A stretch of DNA of 64,000 bases from Ampelocalamus luodianensis (taxonomy: Eukaryota; Streptophyta; Magnoliopsida; Poales; Poaceae): NCBI GenBank assembly GCA_036346255.1, contig CM070629.1, positions 51,892,916-51,956,915 on the forward strand. The letters run 5' to 3'. Position numbers and translations under genes: made by a program. A model generated the notes under the pieces. The model was not told the origin of the DNA. It searched no databases and saw only the letters and a list, made by a program, of their open reading frames with translations. This document shows positions 46,230-57,720 of the stretch, in pieces (position 1 is the first letter of the stretch; every line of letters starts with the position of its first letter).

Positions 46230-49200
46230 ATGGCGGGGGAGAAGGCGCCGCGCGCTTTCTCGATGGAGGAGCTGCCGGGCCACCTCATCGGGGAGGTCCT
46301 GACCTCCGGCCGGCTCTCCGCGGGCGACCTGGCGCGGCTCGAGGCCACGTGCCGCGCGCTCCGGCCGCTGGTCGAGCACGCGGCGTCCAGGCTGTGCGCC
46401 ACGCGGACGGCGTTCGCGGCCATGGGGCCCGCGGCGCGCGGGGAGCTCCTGGAGAGGTGCGGCGGCAGCTGGAAGAAGGTGCTCAGGTTCCTGCAGTCCG
46501 TCGAGCAGTCCTACGGCACCGTCGAGACCTCCTCCGGCGAAGTGAGGATTCTTCCTAAACTTATCAGATAATAAAAACGCAATCTTGATAGGTTTTATGT
46601 GGTGACCACAACTAGAAAGAAATGTTTGTGTAAATGATTGGGCTTAAGTCGCAGTTCCAGTTTTGTCCATTTAGGAGCAATTACGGATACATGTTTTTAT
46701 CATGCATGCTTCACGGAATCCAGAAACTTCATAGTTCACATTAATACCCATGTCTGACTTGTTTTGGAGTGAATACATGCTATTGCTAGGCTATTTGAGA
46801 ACAATTGTGCTTGTTTTGGAGTTAGTTGGAGTTAAGAGAGTTAAGAACTAATCTGTGATGGACAAACTTATTAATATCTCTGTTATCTATATATGCTGAT
46901 ATGTATTCTTACGACAAAAAATACTACTATGAACATGGTGCAGAAGGAGACTGCACATAAATGATTTATTATGATGGAGAACTCTTGGTAAACTGTATTG
47001 ATATTGTTCTGTAAATGTCTTAATTATTTTAAAACTCGCCGGTGCCTTAGTTTTGTACATTGTGATTGAATTTGCAGTTGTAGCTTTTCATATTAATGAT
47101 AGTAGGTGCGGAATGGTTTGGGATTGCCTGATTTATTATTATTAGGTTGTTCTTGAGGGTGCAGTGTGTTCTTTTGGATTTGCTGTTTTTCCTTAAAAAC
47201 GTTTTTAGTCCTCCACCGACGGGTTTAATAGTATGTTGACCTTGATGCTGATTGTCATTTTTTGATATGGTTGTAAATAAGAAGACCAAATGAGCAATGA
47301 AAGGTGTTTTGTTGCATTTGGATTTTAGAAACAGTTTATGGACTAATAGTTACAATCTTTTCTGATATTGGAAAAACATGTCCAAATTGGTTTCTTATTT
47401 ATGTAAACATGCTGTATGTTTCCAGATGCAAGTAGCGACAGGGAGATATCACACACTTTTGGTCCATGACTCTTCTGTCTATTCTTGTGGGTCCAGCTTG
47501 TGTGGTGTGCTAGGTCATGGTCCAGATACTACACAGTGTGCGGCATTCAGTCGGGTTCCCTTCCCATCACTTTCCCGTGTTGTCAACATCTCTGCCTCTC
47601 ACAACCATGCTGCTTTTGTTATGGAGTCTGGGGAGGTAATTGATGCTCTCCTTAATGGATTCTATGAATTGCATATTGCGATATTTCTGTTACTCTGTGC
47701 CTTGGCATTCTAAAGAATTTTGTCTAGATAGGTGTTCACATGTGGAGATAATTCATCATTATGTTGTGGTCATGGTGAGGTGGGGCGAACTATATTTCGA
47801 CCAACCCAAATAGAAGCCCTTAAAGGGATTTTTTGCAAGCAGGTGGGACCAATGATCTTTGTCCTCCTTTTGTGTTCAGTGTTTCCTACTATACCACATT
47901 GGTTGCCAAATGATGAAATGAATGGCCCTTCAATTATTATATTCCATTTATTCAGCAAACAGAACTCTGCTTCTAGTTATTTGGCTTGACAGGCACTCTA
48001 CTTTCGTTTTGTGGTCAAATGTGCATTTAATTTGACAAGGAGACTGTTGTACTTAGTTCGTATGTTGACTGTATTCAATTTTACAAAGTTGTACTGTCAA
48101 CTGTCGTTCTCATGCTTTTTTTCAGGCGAAGTTGCATTTTTAGGTGCTGAAGACTTGCATTGCTTGGGAAAGCTAACAGCATAGTTAACATTGGTTTCTA
48201 GAGTAGTAAACTACTAAAACTAGTAAAACTAGTAATGCTTGTCAACATCTCTCTTAAAGTACATTCGTTAGCCAAGCAGCATGGCTTATACGTTGAAGAA
48301 GCTAAACAGGTGGAAGATCCATTCAATTTGGTTTTGATCACAATGCCAACTGAATGGATGTCAATAAATGCCTGACCTCAGGATGTTGTTTTGTTTTTAT
48401 ATATGTTATATATGAAAATTTTGATATTGATACATGTTAATAACCCCCCTTCCCTTCTAAGTCATGTGCATGTGTGCATGTCTATAGGATCTTGCAGTTC
48501 AGCTCGTCCTTTCCTTTTGTATAACCACTAGATTCTTTCATCCTTGATACTAATTCAACTCAGTTACATGTTAAATCTGTACTTTTCTGTTGAACAAAAC
48601 CCGTTTCATCTGTAACCCTAACATTTGGATTTCAGTATTTTTTATTACTCATCATTTTGTATGTCTTTGTTTTGTATTTCTTCCTTAGAAAAAAGGTTAT
48701 ATGTTACTTGATTTCTGTACTTAACCATATTGCATTGTTCTAGGTGCTGTCATTTATTTGCAAATTTTACCATGCATTTACTAATTTGCTTAGCACTCGT
48801 GTCAAGTGATCAACATCCTTTCCCTTTTTGTTTTGTAATGCACTATTCCTATTTTAATGCTATCTTATTATTTTCACAGGTCGCTACTGGTCTAAGTTTT
48901 ACTGTCATTCTTACAAGAGACGGCCAAGTGTATACGTGTGGAAGTAACACGCATGGCCAGCTTGGTCATGGTGACACCATAGACAGGGCTACTCCAAAGA
49001 TTGTTGAATTATTCAAAGGCCTTACACCACTTACACCAGTGGTGCAGGTTGCAGCTGGTGCAAGCTATACATTTGCTGTAACAGATGATGGAACAGTTCA
49101 TTCTTTTGGTTCTTGTACTAACTTCTGCCTTGGACACGGGGACCAGCACGATGAACTTCTTCCGCGTGCCATCCAATCATTTAAGAGGAGGAACATTCAT

Positions 49201-50040
49201 GTAGTTCGTGTTTCTGCTGGAGATGAGCATGCTGTAGCTCTTGATGCACTGGGATACGTGAGTATATATTGTTCGAAGAACTTTCAGTTATATCTTGTGG
49301 CTGTTGCTCCCCAGACAGAAGTAAAATTCTGAAATTTTCAGGTTTATACATGGGGCAGAGGTTACTGTGGAGCCTTAGGTCATGGTGATGAGAATGACAA
49401 AACTAGCCCAGAATTGATCAGCAGTCTGAAGGGCCAAGTTGCTGTGCAGGTCTGTTGCATTTGTTTGCACCATGTTCCTCCACTTCATTCAGCATGGAGG
49501 AATAAGTTTAGTATACATTATGATCACATAGATTATAACGAATTATCTTACTCTGATAGCAAAGAAAGGCATTGCTATGCTTTTATTTTAAAATGTTTAT
49601 GCACAATTGTTCTAATTAAAATGTTTATATCATACCTGTAACACCATAATTACAAGTTTCATGTCTAAAACCTTACGTGTGTTTCTGATTTCGGACAGGT
49701 CTGTGCAAGGAAGAGAAAGACCTTTGTTCTCACTGATGAGGGCTCAGTTTTTGCTTTTGGATGGACGGGCTTTGGGAGTTTAGGGTTTCCTGACCGAGGA
49801 TCTTCTGACAAAGTAATGAGGCCTCGTGTTCTCGATGGTCTGTGTGGTCACTACGTCTCCCAAATAAGTACTGGGCTGTACCACACTGTTGCAGTGACAA
49901 ATAGAGGCGTTGTATTCGGGTTTGGGGACAATGAGCGAGCACAACTTGGGCAGGAGTACATTCGTGGGTGCTTAAAACCTACTGAGATAATGATCCAGAA
50001 GAGCATGGAAGATATAGCAATTGCGGCGCCTAGCAGTTAA
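46230..50040 (+). CDS. F-box-like, RCC1-repeat protein (six exons)
   Basis: Exons are 46230-46541, 47426-47635, 47732-47842, 48880-49257, 49342-49449 and 49699-50040, all joined in phase 0 at GT-AG introns, giving 486 codons plus TAA. The N-terminus (about residues 10-60) is F-box-like (LPGHLIGEVLTSGRLSAGDL, then TCRALRPL). The rest forms RCC1 blades with repeated signatures: VATGRYHTLL, YSCGSSLCGVLGHG, FTCGDNSSLCCGHG, YTCGSNTHGQLGHG, YTWGRGYCGALGHG and FGFGDNERAQLGQ. These would build a seven-bladed propeller used for protein or chromatin binding. The F-box suggests an SCF ubiquitin-ligase adaptor, which is inference. Exon 1 is very GC-rich and the introns AT-rich, a common grass pattern. 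The start ATG is chosen because the F-box follows directly and the exon frame is open. No lesions were found. Confidence 0.92.
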
Positions 50041-51389
50041 ATTCAAGGCCGAGATTACCATTCTAATCCCAATAATCTGGATATTTTATGCTTAGCTTTT
50101 CAGTGATTTGTGAGTATTTGGGTAAACGGGAGAAGAGCATCATATAGTGTAGTATTTTGGTGCTGTATTAAAATAATTTAACTCACCATTTTATCCTGTA
50201 TAGAAATTATTGGTGTGCAAATTTTCCTCTGTTTTTTCACCGCTTGGTCCTATCAAGTACCGAATGCTTAGCATCTGCTGCTACTACCACTAATCATCTT
50301 AACATTGTCATCCACTCTTTTGGTAGTATTGCATGTCGTAATGGTAGCTCAAAAACAGTGAATATCATAGATGCAGTTGAATTTACCTAGGTCGTCTGCC
50401 AGGAGACGAAGTTGCAAACCTTGGAGAAATAATATGTTGGTCTCTAGGGTCTTTCATGTATTATTGTCATCGATTGATGTGCACGTGCAATATATACACT
50501 GCTACAAAAGAGAAGAAAATTCTGGAGTAACCACCACATGACATGTCGTTTTTGTTTCACCAGGCAACAACACTTTCATGTACAGTTCATAGAAAAGGAT
50601 GTGTTTGGCTTAAGCTGGTGAAACAGTACTATCTTCATCTGTATAGTTTACAAACAAAATAAGGACCGGCCTCCATAAAGATTTGTAGATTTGCTGCTCG
50701 ATGTGTTATCGACATTTGGCCATTGAGCCACGTGTCAATGAGACAGCATGTGAGCTGAAGGAATGTCACGCCACATGCCTTCAAAGTTCAAACACTAGAA
50801 AATGCATGTTTCATGCCAGCGAACAGAAACCAAACCAAACATGTTCACCACAAAGGAACGCAGGTGCTTTTAAAGAGGCTTTTGCTTACATTACACCTCC
50901 AGTGATCAAGGCCTCTTCTCAGGTCTCAAGTTTCTTCGAATAGTGCATACTGCAACTTGTAGTCATTTTACGTAGTAGAAAACTAGAAATTGTCCATATC
51001 ATTACACGAGATGTTTTTTTTGGCAATACTCGAAGCAGCTGCAAGGATCCAGCGAAGCCAAGTAAGTAGCCAACGGGCTCGATCAGAAAAGGTAACGGCT
51101 TCTGAAATTTTTGTATCCCTGTAGCTCGTTTTAATTTCAAAACTAGCCTTTGTTCATCGTAATTTACAAATGTGATCTATGTACAGTAGCGGTACCGTGG
51201 AAACCGAGGGCGGCAGCCACCTGCCCCCGGCCTCGGGCGCGGCAGCTGGCTCCGCCTCGGCTCGCACGCGCACTTTGCACCAAAAGCAATTTTGACTGCA
51301 TGCGTTTTTCGTTTTTTTTTTGTCTCTTTAAATCACGTCAAAGTCACATCGCTTCACATCAGGTCATTCGCTATCTGTTTTGCGCTGCG
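50041..51389. other. 3' UTR and intergenic region
   Basis: The first ~180 bp after the TAA contain AT-rich polyadenylation-like signals (ttaaaataatttaa near 50165) and are probably the RCC1 gene 3' UTR. The remainder to the PMD promoter has no coding frame above 91 codons and no repeat end I could define. A GC-rich patch lies at 51190-51290. Confidence 0.55.
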
Positions 51390-51398
51390 TATATAAAC
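51390..51398 (+). promoter_or_regulatory. TATA box of the second PMD gene
   Basis: tatataaac sits about 64 bp upstream of a probable 5' UTR intron donor (gtaatta at 51454; acceptor tttgcag ending 51545) and 158 bp upstream of the ATG at 51548. The arrangement suggests the locus retained its own promoter and was not copied through RNA. Confidence 0.6.
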
Positions 51399-51547
51399 GA
51401 ACGCGCACGGCTGAATTGCTCATAAGCCGCAGCGCGCGTTCTGATTAGATTAGGTAATTACGTATTTAATTTTTTTCTTATTGCAATTTTTAGCGTTAAG
51501 TACGTACTTAGGTTTCGCTAACTATTAGTTATTCTCTATTTGCAGCA

Positions 51548-53548
51548 ATGACACATACTCTACCACCCCTACTTGAGGAGGCACGGGACGCCTAGCATCG
51601 CTGTCACGCTTGGATCGGTGGCAATGGATCGCCAACTCTGGTGACACAGGGACCGAGGGAGACCTGGCCGTTGGACGAGCGGTACGTTTCGAGGCTTCGT
51701 CAATCTAGACTGATTGCGTTCGCTCGCATGCTGAACATGGGGCAGAACCTCCTGATTGATGTCTGCCTTCTTTCCGCCCTGGTTGATCGTTGGCGGTCGG
51801 AGACCTACACGTTCCACTTCTGGTGGGGGGAGATGACCATGACACTGCAAGACGTCAGCTTCATTACCGGGCTGCCGTTGCGAGGCTGTGCAGTTGTTCC
51901 CCCTCCGAGGTTGGTGGACTGGAAGGCGCGTCTCAATCATCGCTTCGGGCATCCTATCCCCGAGAGGTCTAAGGGCGTTCCGCACGCCTGGCTGCGACTA
52001 TTCATGCATTGCCCAAATGACGCAACGGAGGAGGTGGTTCGATGCCACCTAATTGCATATTTGTTGTTTATTTTCGGGTGGGTCATGTTCCCTAGCACGC
52101 AGGGGGACATGATGTACCCGAGTTATATTCACCTTACGGAGTCCATCGTGGACGCCGACGATGAGGACGTGCCGCGATGCGATTGGGGTTCACCATGCGC
52201 TACGCATCATGACTTTGTGTGGCGCTTCTTCGTCGCATGGGAACAGAGCCCGTGCTGTCGGGTTGCCACACGCTATTGCAGCTGTGGTCGTGGGAGCACT
52301 TTGCCGTCGGACGGCCGTACTTCCGCCTCCCAATCCACCTTTACCCATGCACACAACATTTCTATGGTTGGGCGGACGACGAGGATCCCGTGAAAGGCCC
52401 AACCATGGGATCCTGATGGACTGTGGCAGCACTAGGGTGGGCTAGGGATAGAGCGTGTCACATATACCCTGAGTTCCACAACGAATTTGAGGTCCTGCAC
52501 GAGGATGACATAATATGAGCTCCTTGGATGGATGCCTTCGTGCAGGGCGCGACGCTCGATGGGTCGAGCTTGCTATGCCACCAGGATGCGGCGTACTGGA
52601 GGACAACTTATCATCCAGTGTTCTCCCAAATAGTTGAGGCCTACAACCCACAATGGGTGATGAGGCAGTTCGAGCTGCACTAGGAGATCCCCCCTGCTCT
52701 AGGGAAACCGCTTGCGAGGCGTAGTCACTTGTAAGTACATTGCATTGCTTAATAATATTGTAGGTCATTTAGTCATATGTTATGTCGATACCATAATTTG
52801 TTGTGTTTGTTCCACCTGCAGGCAGACGAAGAAGGGCTGCAAGAGCGATGATTGGCTTCAGACGCAGCAGCCGTGGATAGATGCATGGCAAACGGCCACT
52901 GATTCCATTTTGCACGAGGCACGGCCTTACGATGAAGGGACTTACGACACGTATTTGGAGTGGTACATACGGCATACGCGGACGAGATTGACAGGCGCCC
53001 CCTGGCCCGACATGCAGATCCTAGCCACACCGAACGCTTAGACTTGGGGCTAGACCCGCACCGTGCAGCACGCCATGACGATTCGGTACGTTCAGCACGT
53101 AGTAGATTAACCACCCTCCGAAATAGGGTTAAGTAATGAAATTTTGTTTGTTCGGTAATCATGCAGGTGGACCATTTGCAGAGCGTTGTGGAGTGCGGCC
53201 ATCGGGAACTCGAGCGGGGCACGAACAACACAGTTGAACGCCTTTTTCGGTTATGAAGACGCTTGTTGAAGATGTTAAGCAGGTCGTTCGTAACATGAGC
53301 TGTGGAAGACCCACCGATGTTGACTCGAGGCATCAGATGGAGCATCGTCGCGTACCCTCGCCCCCTCCATCTTCTTATTCGAGCGAGTCGACCCAGCGGC
53401 ACAGCAGCATGGGCGACGGATCGTCTGCGTAGTTGCCACGCAGGGACTCTACGCTGATGCCGTCGTCGTCGCGGAGGGACCCTACGCTGATGCCGTCATC
53501 GTCGCGGAGGGACCCTACGCTGACGCCCTCGTCGTCGCGGAGGGACTG
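51548..53548 (+). pseudogene. Plant mobile domain (PMD) gene relic, near full length
   Basis: ATG at 51548 opens MTHTLPPLLEEARDA, broken by one in-frame TAG (51593). The same frame then runs to about 52190 with the PMD signature (LVDRWRSETYTFHFWWGEM, TLQDVSFITGLPL) and the conserved HLIAYLLFIFGWVMFP block. Two small frameshifts near 52195 and 52225 precede LLQLWSWEHFAVGRPYF. Introns are kept at about 52731-52821 and 53086-53166. The C-terminal exon ends in three to four 11-residue repeats (RRDPTLMPSSS type), a premature TAG near 53430 and a TGA at 53546. No TIR was found, so whether it is a host gene or a transposon gene is open. Confidence 0.82.
53437..53548 (+). repeat. 33-bp tandem repeat in the PMD tail
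   Basis: About 3.4 units of 33 bp, each reading gggaccctacgctgatgccg with small changes, lie in the coding frame and give an 11-residue Ser/Arg/Asp-rich repeat. The array ends at the TGA where gypsy sequence begins. Confidence 0.85.
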
Positions 53549-56500
53549 ATGAGGACATCTGTCGGGACCCAAAATTACGATTCTGGAAGCCTCTATGTAT
53601 GCTGCACTAGTCCAGGATCACGCTAGTGCACACAGTGTCAACATAGGTGAATATCGATCCACACAAACGATAAATAAAGTAAACGATTAGTTTGAATAAC
53701 AAATAAGGGTTTTGACCTTATGGTCGAGTTTACACTTATTAAGCCACGCAGGGCTAACAGAGAATAAAATAGCAGTGGAACGGAAATAACTCTAGCGTAG
53801 ATCCCATCAATTCACCACAGGCAACCGACTGGGATCCAGACCTTAACGATCAGCAACCTTCGGCGAACTCCTCCTCGAAAGCAGGCATAGATTCCTCCTC
53901 TTCTGTAGGTTTGGGCGCAAGTTTTACAACAAGCGTGAGTACACAACCGTACTCGCAAATCATACCACAGAATGCAATTTATAGATGCAGGCTTACTCCA
54001 AAAGAAAAGGCTTCTGTGGTTCTTTTGCATAAAAGCAACTTTTGCAATTGAATACGAATAATAGATTGAAAGCATAATTCAAAACAATTAGACAATATTA
54101 ATTTAACAGTTGTTTCCACAAAGACACAAAACTAAACAGATTATTTCACATAGCCATATGATTGAGGTCACATAGCTCCCATCCCAACATTTTATAAAAA
54201 CTACCCCTCGTGTGAAATCCCCGAGCATGTCCATGACCGCGGACGCAGCTATTCTAATAGATTGATTTAACACTCTGCAGAGGTTGTGCACTTTACCCAC
54301 AAGATACAACTAGTGTAGCAAGCACTAATCGTAACAAAACAGTTCGGAAACTTCATCTCAAACATTGACATTCCCGATGTGCTTTCCTGCTATACCAGCT
54401 CACATAGAATTAGTATAACACACACCGCTGGACAGGGATGCGACGAACCGTCCCGCAATGCAACCACTAAGTAGTCACACCTCCACCCTATCACACAGCC
54501 TAACCTATCCACCTGAACATCAATGCCGAAAATCCATAACTTACTAAGTTAGGCCCGTCCCACACCAGGCATGTGGTCGTACAGTAAGGCTCAGTTCAAT
54601 GGCGCACAAAGTTAAGTTCTTAATTGACCAAGGCAAGACTTCCATGTTCTAACTAAGTCATAAAGATTATCAAACCCATGCACACAACTTCCACCATATC
54701 ACACAGCTTCCACCACTTGCCTCAGTCTAAATCCTTTACCACCCAGTTGGTTTTAGTGCAACACATGCCATCACGAAGTAATAACACATAGCACACAGTT
54801 TTACACAAAGTTCCATAGTCACTTAGTCACATTTAGTAATTGCAACTTACATGAGATGTGAGACTCGTAGCATGGCTAAGCAATTGTACTCGCATCTAAC
54901 CAACCCACGTTGGTGCTACAATAATATTACTAACTAATAACCAATCTAGGGTGACAAGGAATTATGGTATACAAGGTCAAGGGGTGATAACAAATTTGGA
55001 TAATAACTATGCCCAAAGCATTTAAATACATAATTAAAATAGAATACAATACTTTGAAATAAAGTAATTTGAAAACTAGGTTCAAGATGATCAAAGGTAT
55101 GACTTGCCTTGGAAAAGGTCTATGTACTGGTCTTGATCTTGGGGTGCTCCTTCTTCTCCAAAGTTCCCCGACGAATCGACGTCTACTCGCAAACGCGACA
55201 CAAATAAACAAAACAAATAAATAACAGAGGCCAAACAAGCTCCAAAAATTAAATAAAAATCTCAGATAAATAGAGCTCGAATTTAGATAAATTTAGAAAT
55301 TTGAATGGGCTCAATCGGAGTTAGGATGCAAAAGTTATAGCCTCTGGAAATTCTAAATCTAAAAGAAACCCTAATTTGGATTTTCTGGAATTTCCGAATT
55401 ATTTCTCTAAAGAAAAATCGGATTATTGCGCAAGCACGACGTCAGCACAGGGATTTCGGAAACAAAATAAATTAAAAAGAAAACGCTGACATGTGGGACC
55501 CACATGTCAGTCTCACGGCTCACGGTGGACTAAGTCTACCGAGTAGGTTGGATCTAGAACCGGTGGACCATGCCACGCACGCGCTGACGAGGCAGCCACG
55601 CACGCGACACGCAAGCGCGGGGCTGAGCTGGACATGACGTGGACGCCCACGTGGTTGGACGGGGACTGGTGGCGCTCTGGACCACCCGACAACGGTGAAC
55701 GGCGGCGCCTCGCCGGAGGTGAGTGGTACTAGGATGCAGCCCAGGTTATTGCGAACCTGTTGAACCAACTCCGGGTGGTCAAGGTCGACGGAGGTGGCCA
55801 GCAGCGAGGTTCCAGCAGCGGAGGACGTACGGGCTCGACGGGATTGGCTCTCCGGTGACGCTCCGGTGAAACAGAGGTGACCACGAGGTAGCGCAGCTCC
55901 GTGCGATGCCGGCGGTGCGGACCACGAGGCTCGAGCGGCTCCGGTTGCGGTGGAAAAGCTCGACGGAGTTGGCGGTGGCGCAGATCGATCTTCGAGCTCC
56001 CGCGGCGGCTAGGGTTCGGTGCGAGGGCTAAGGCGGCTAGGGTTGGGGTGCGGGACGAGGGCTCCTCTCCTTTATACTCGGGGCTCGGGAGAGTCCAGGC
56101 ACAACGCCCAAATCGGGATTACGCGCGCGCGAATCCTAAGCGATTCGAGGCGATGAGCGAGTGGATTCGATGGGGGGCCACTCGTCAGCGGCTAGGACTC
56201 GGACGCGGGCGCGTGCGAAATGGCGCGGCTGCGAAACCAACTCAGAGATCTGACCGTTCATCCAAGATCGAACGACCCAAAATCGAAGGAACAATCGGAC
56301 CTCCGGATCGATCACGCGCATCCAGCCGTCCATCTTTGATCGAACGGTGGATAATCAGCGGGGCGTTCGGAAGGAAAGAGAAGAGGCGGAGAGACCAACA
56401 TGCGGGGTCCGCATGTCGATTGGAAAGCGCATGGCGAGTTAAGTGCGCGCGGGAAATTGGGCGTAGGGAATAGGGTGGGCGGCTTCAAAGAATTCGGCCC

Positions 56501-57204
56501 ACAGCTTTTCTGAGATTTTAAATAGCTTTTCTATTTTAGAAAATACCAGAAATTCAAATAAGCAATAGAAAATAACAAATGAACTCAGAAAAATTCTAGA
56601 AAAATCTAGAAAATATATCTGAGCACATAGAACCCAAATAAAATAGTTTTGACTATTGGTCAAGTTGAAATTATTCACATTAAATGTTTTTGATTGTAAA
56701 GTCCAATATTAAGCTTTTGAATTTAAATTCAAATAAATCCAAATGGTGACTTTTTCCCTACTAACTATTTAAATGATTTTTAACCTCAGAAAATTGGGAT
56801 GTTACAACATCGCTTCCATACATACAACCAACACTCCTCACAATAGATGTGAACCTATGAACTTGCAAGGTCCAATCACAAGAGCTCGTGCACGTCAATT
56901 GAACCATCAGGTAACTTCGTTTCTAGGAGTGAATTTTGTTTCTAATAAGAATATGCTGCTACCTAATGCATGTGATCTTCTTTTAATCAGAAACTTAGGA
57001 GCTGATAATGAAGAGAAGCTTGTGCAAACCAATTCGGCCACCGGAGACAGCACCGAATTCAAACGTGCATAACTTTCACATACGGACTCCGTTTGAGACG
57101 CACAAGTACTTGATTGAAAGCTTATTTTGTCCTCTTTCCAATGCATCTGGCCTCACCTCCAAATTCCTTCTGAGCACACCGCAATCTCCAAAATAGTCAG
57201 AAGC
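53549..57204 (+). mobile_element. 3' internal end of a gypsy element, split by LTR 'E'
   Basis: Outside LTR E, 53549-53559 plus 56812-57075 encode the end of a gypsy polyprotein, including the characteristic GPITRARARQLNHQV stretch (about 56875-56920). A short acidic tail and a stop at about 57072 follow. The 57075-57204 segment resembles the untranslated stretch before 3' LTRs of this family. Everything upstream of this point in pol is absent, and the left edge meets the PMD stop codon. Confidence 0.75.
53560..56806 (-). repeat. Solo LTR 'E' (3.2 kb)
   Basis: On the minus strand it begins TGTAACATCCCAATTTT (56806) and ends GGGTCCCGACA (53560). It is flanked by a perfect TSD acatc (53555-53559 and 56807-56811). 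The gypsy reading frame is continuous across it once one TSD copy is removed. It has a TATA box tataaagg (minus, 56069-56076). Same family as D and the LTRs of H. Some GC-rich frames (55901-56473) are not genes. Confidence 0.9.
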
Positions 57205-57705
57205 TGTTTTTGAGTCGAACTTGGGTCCATGGGCCTTGTAACCCTAGGCAGCCCGTACTGTTCACATGGTTACTATTCATGCATGAACAGTACCACCACC
57301 CTCTTCTTTCACCTCTCCCTCCTATACATAGTGGCCGCCGCCCTTAGGGTTTGGCGGATTTCGTTTGCTTAGTTTCTCCATTGTGAAAACTCTTGTTCTT
57401 CGCTTGTGTTGACTAGACCAACTGTAAAGAACCTCTGCGGAATCCCACCTTTTGAACTCAATTATATATTTGCAATTCAGATTGCTTGTTATTTTGTTCT
57501 TGCTTGTTCTTCGATTGCTTGCAGGAATTGATCCTCGTGATCAGGTCAATCGGGTCTTTGGCATGGTTGATAATGACTCGGTGATTAGTTCAGCGATTGC
57601 TTGGTTCGTACGTGCTGTGTTCGCAGCCTGGATCGTGAGAGTTATTCACCACCCAATCGGAATTTATCCTTCTCATCGAAAGATCGGGACAACAACGGTT
57701 CATCA
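57205..57705 (+). repeat. LTR of gypsy element 'P'
   Basis: This probable LTR runs from tgtttttgag after the purine-rich gtcagaagc to catca, two bases before the PBS. It contains a TATA-like tatacata (about 57333) and clustered ctgttcac-like motifs before it. The right end is well supported by the PBS. The left end is a best guess. Confidence 0.6.
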
Positions 57706-57707
57706 AG

Positions 57708-57720
57708 TGGTATCAGAGCT
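57708..57720 (+). other. Primer-binding site of element P
   Basis: tggtatcagagct is complementary to the 3' end of initiator methionine tRNA apart from the last base and follows the LTR end by two bases. Confidence 0.82.

Noticed and set aside
45998..46558. Frames on both strands overlapping the first exon of the RCC1-repeat gene
   Set aside because: They are shadows of the GC-rich exon. Only the frame from 46230 splices in phase to the RCC1 exons.
50594..50850. Possible MITE with tgtttggct and aaccaaaca at its ends
   Set aside because: The inverted match is about ten bases and imperfect, and no TSD could be found.
55901..56473. A 190-codon Arg-rich frame
   Set aside because: It lies inside solo LTR E, antisense to the LTR, with no recognisable domain.
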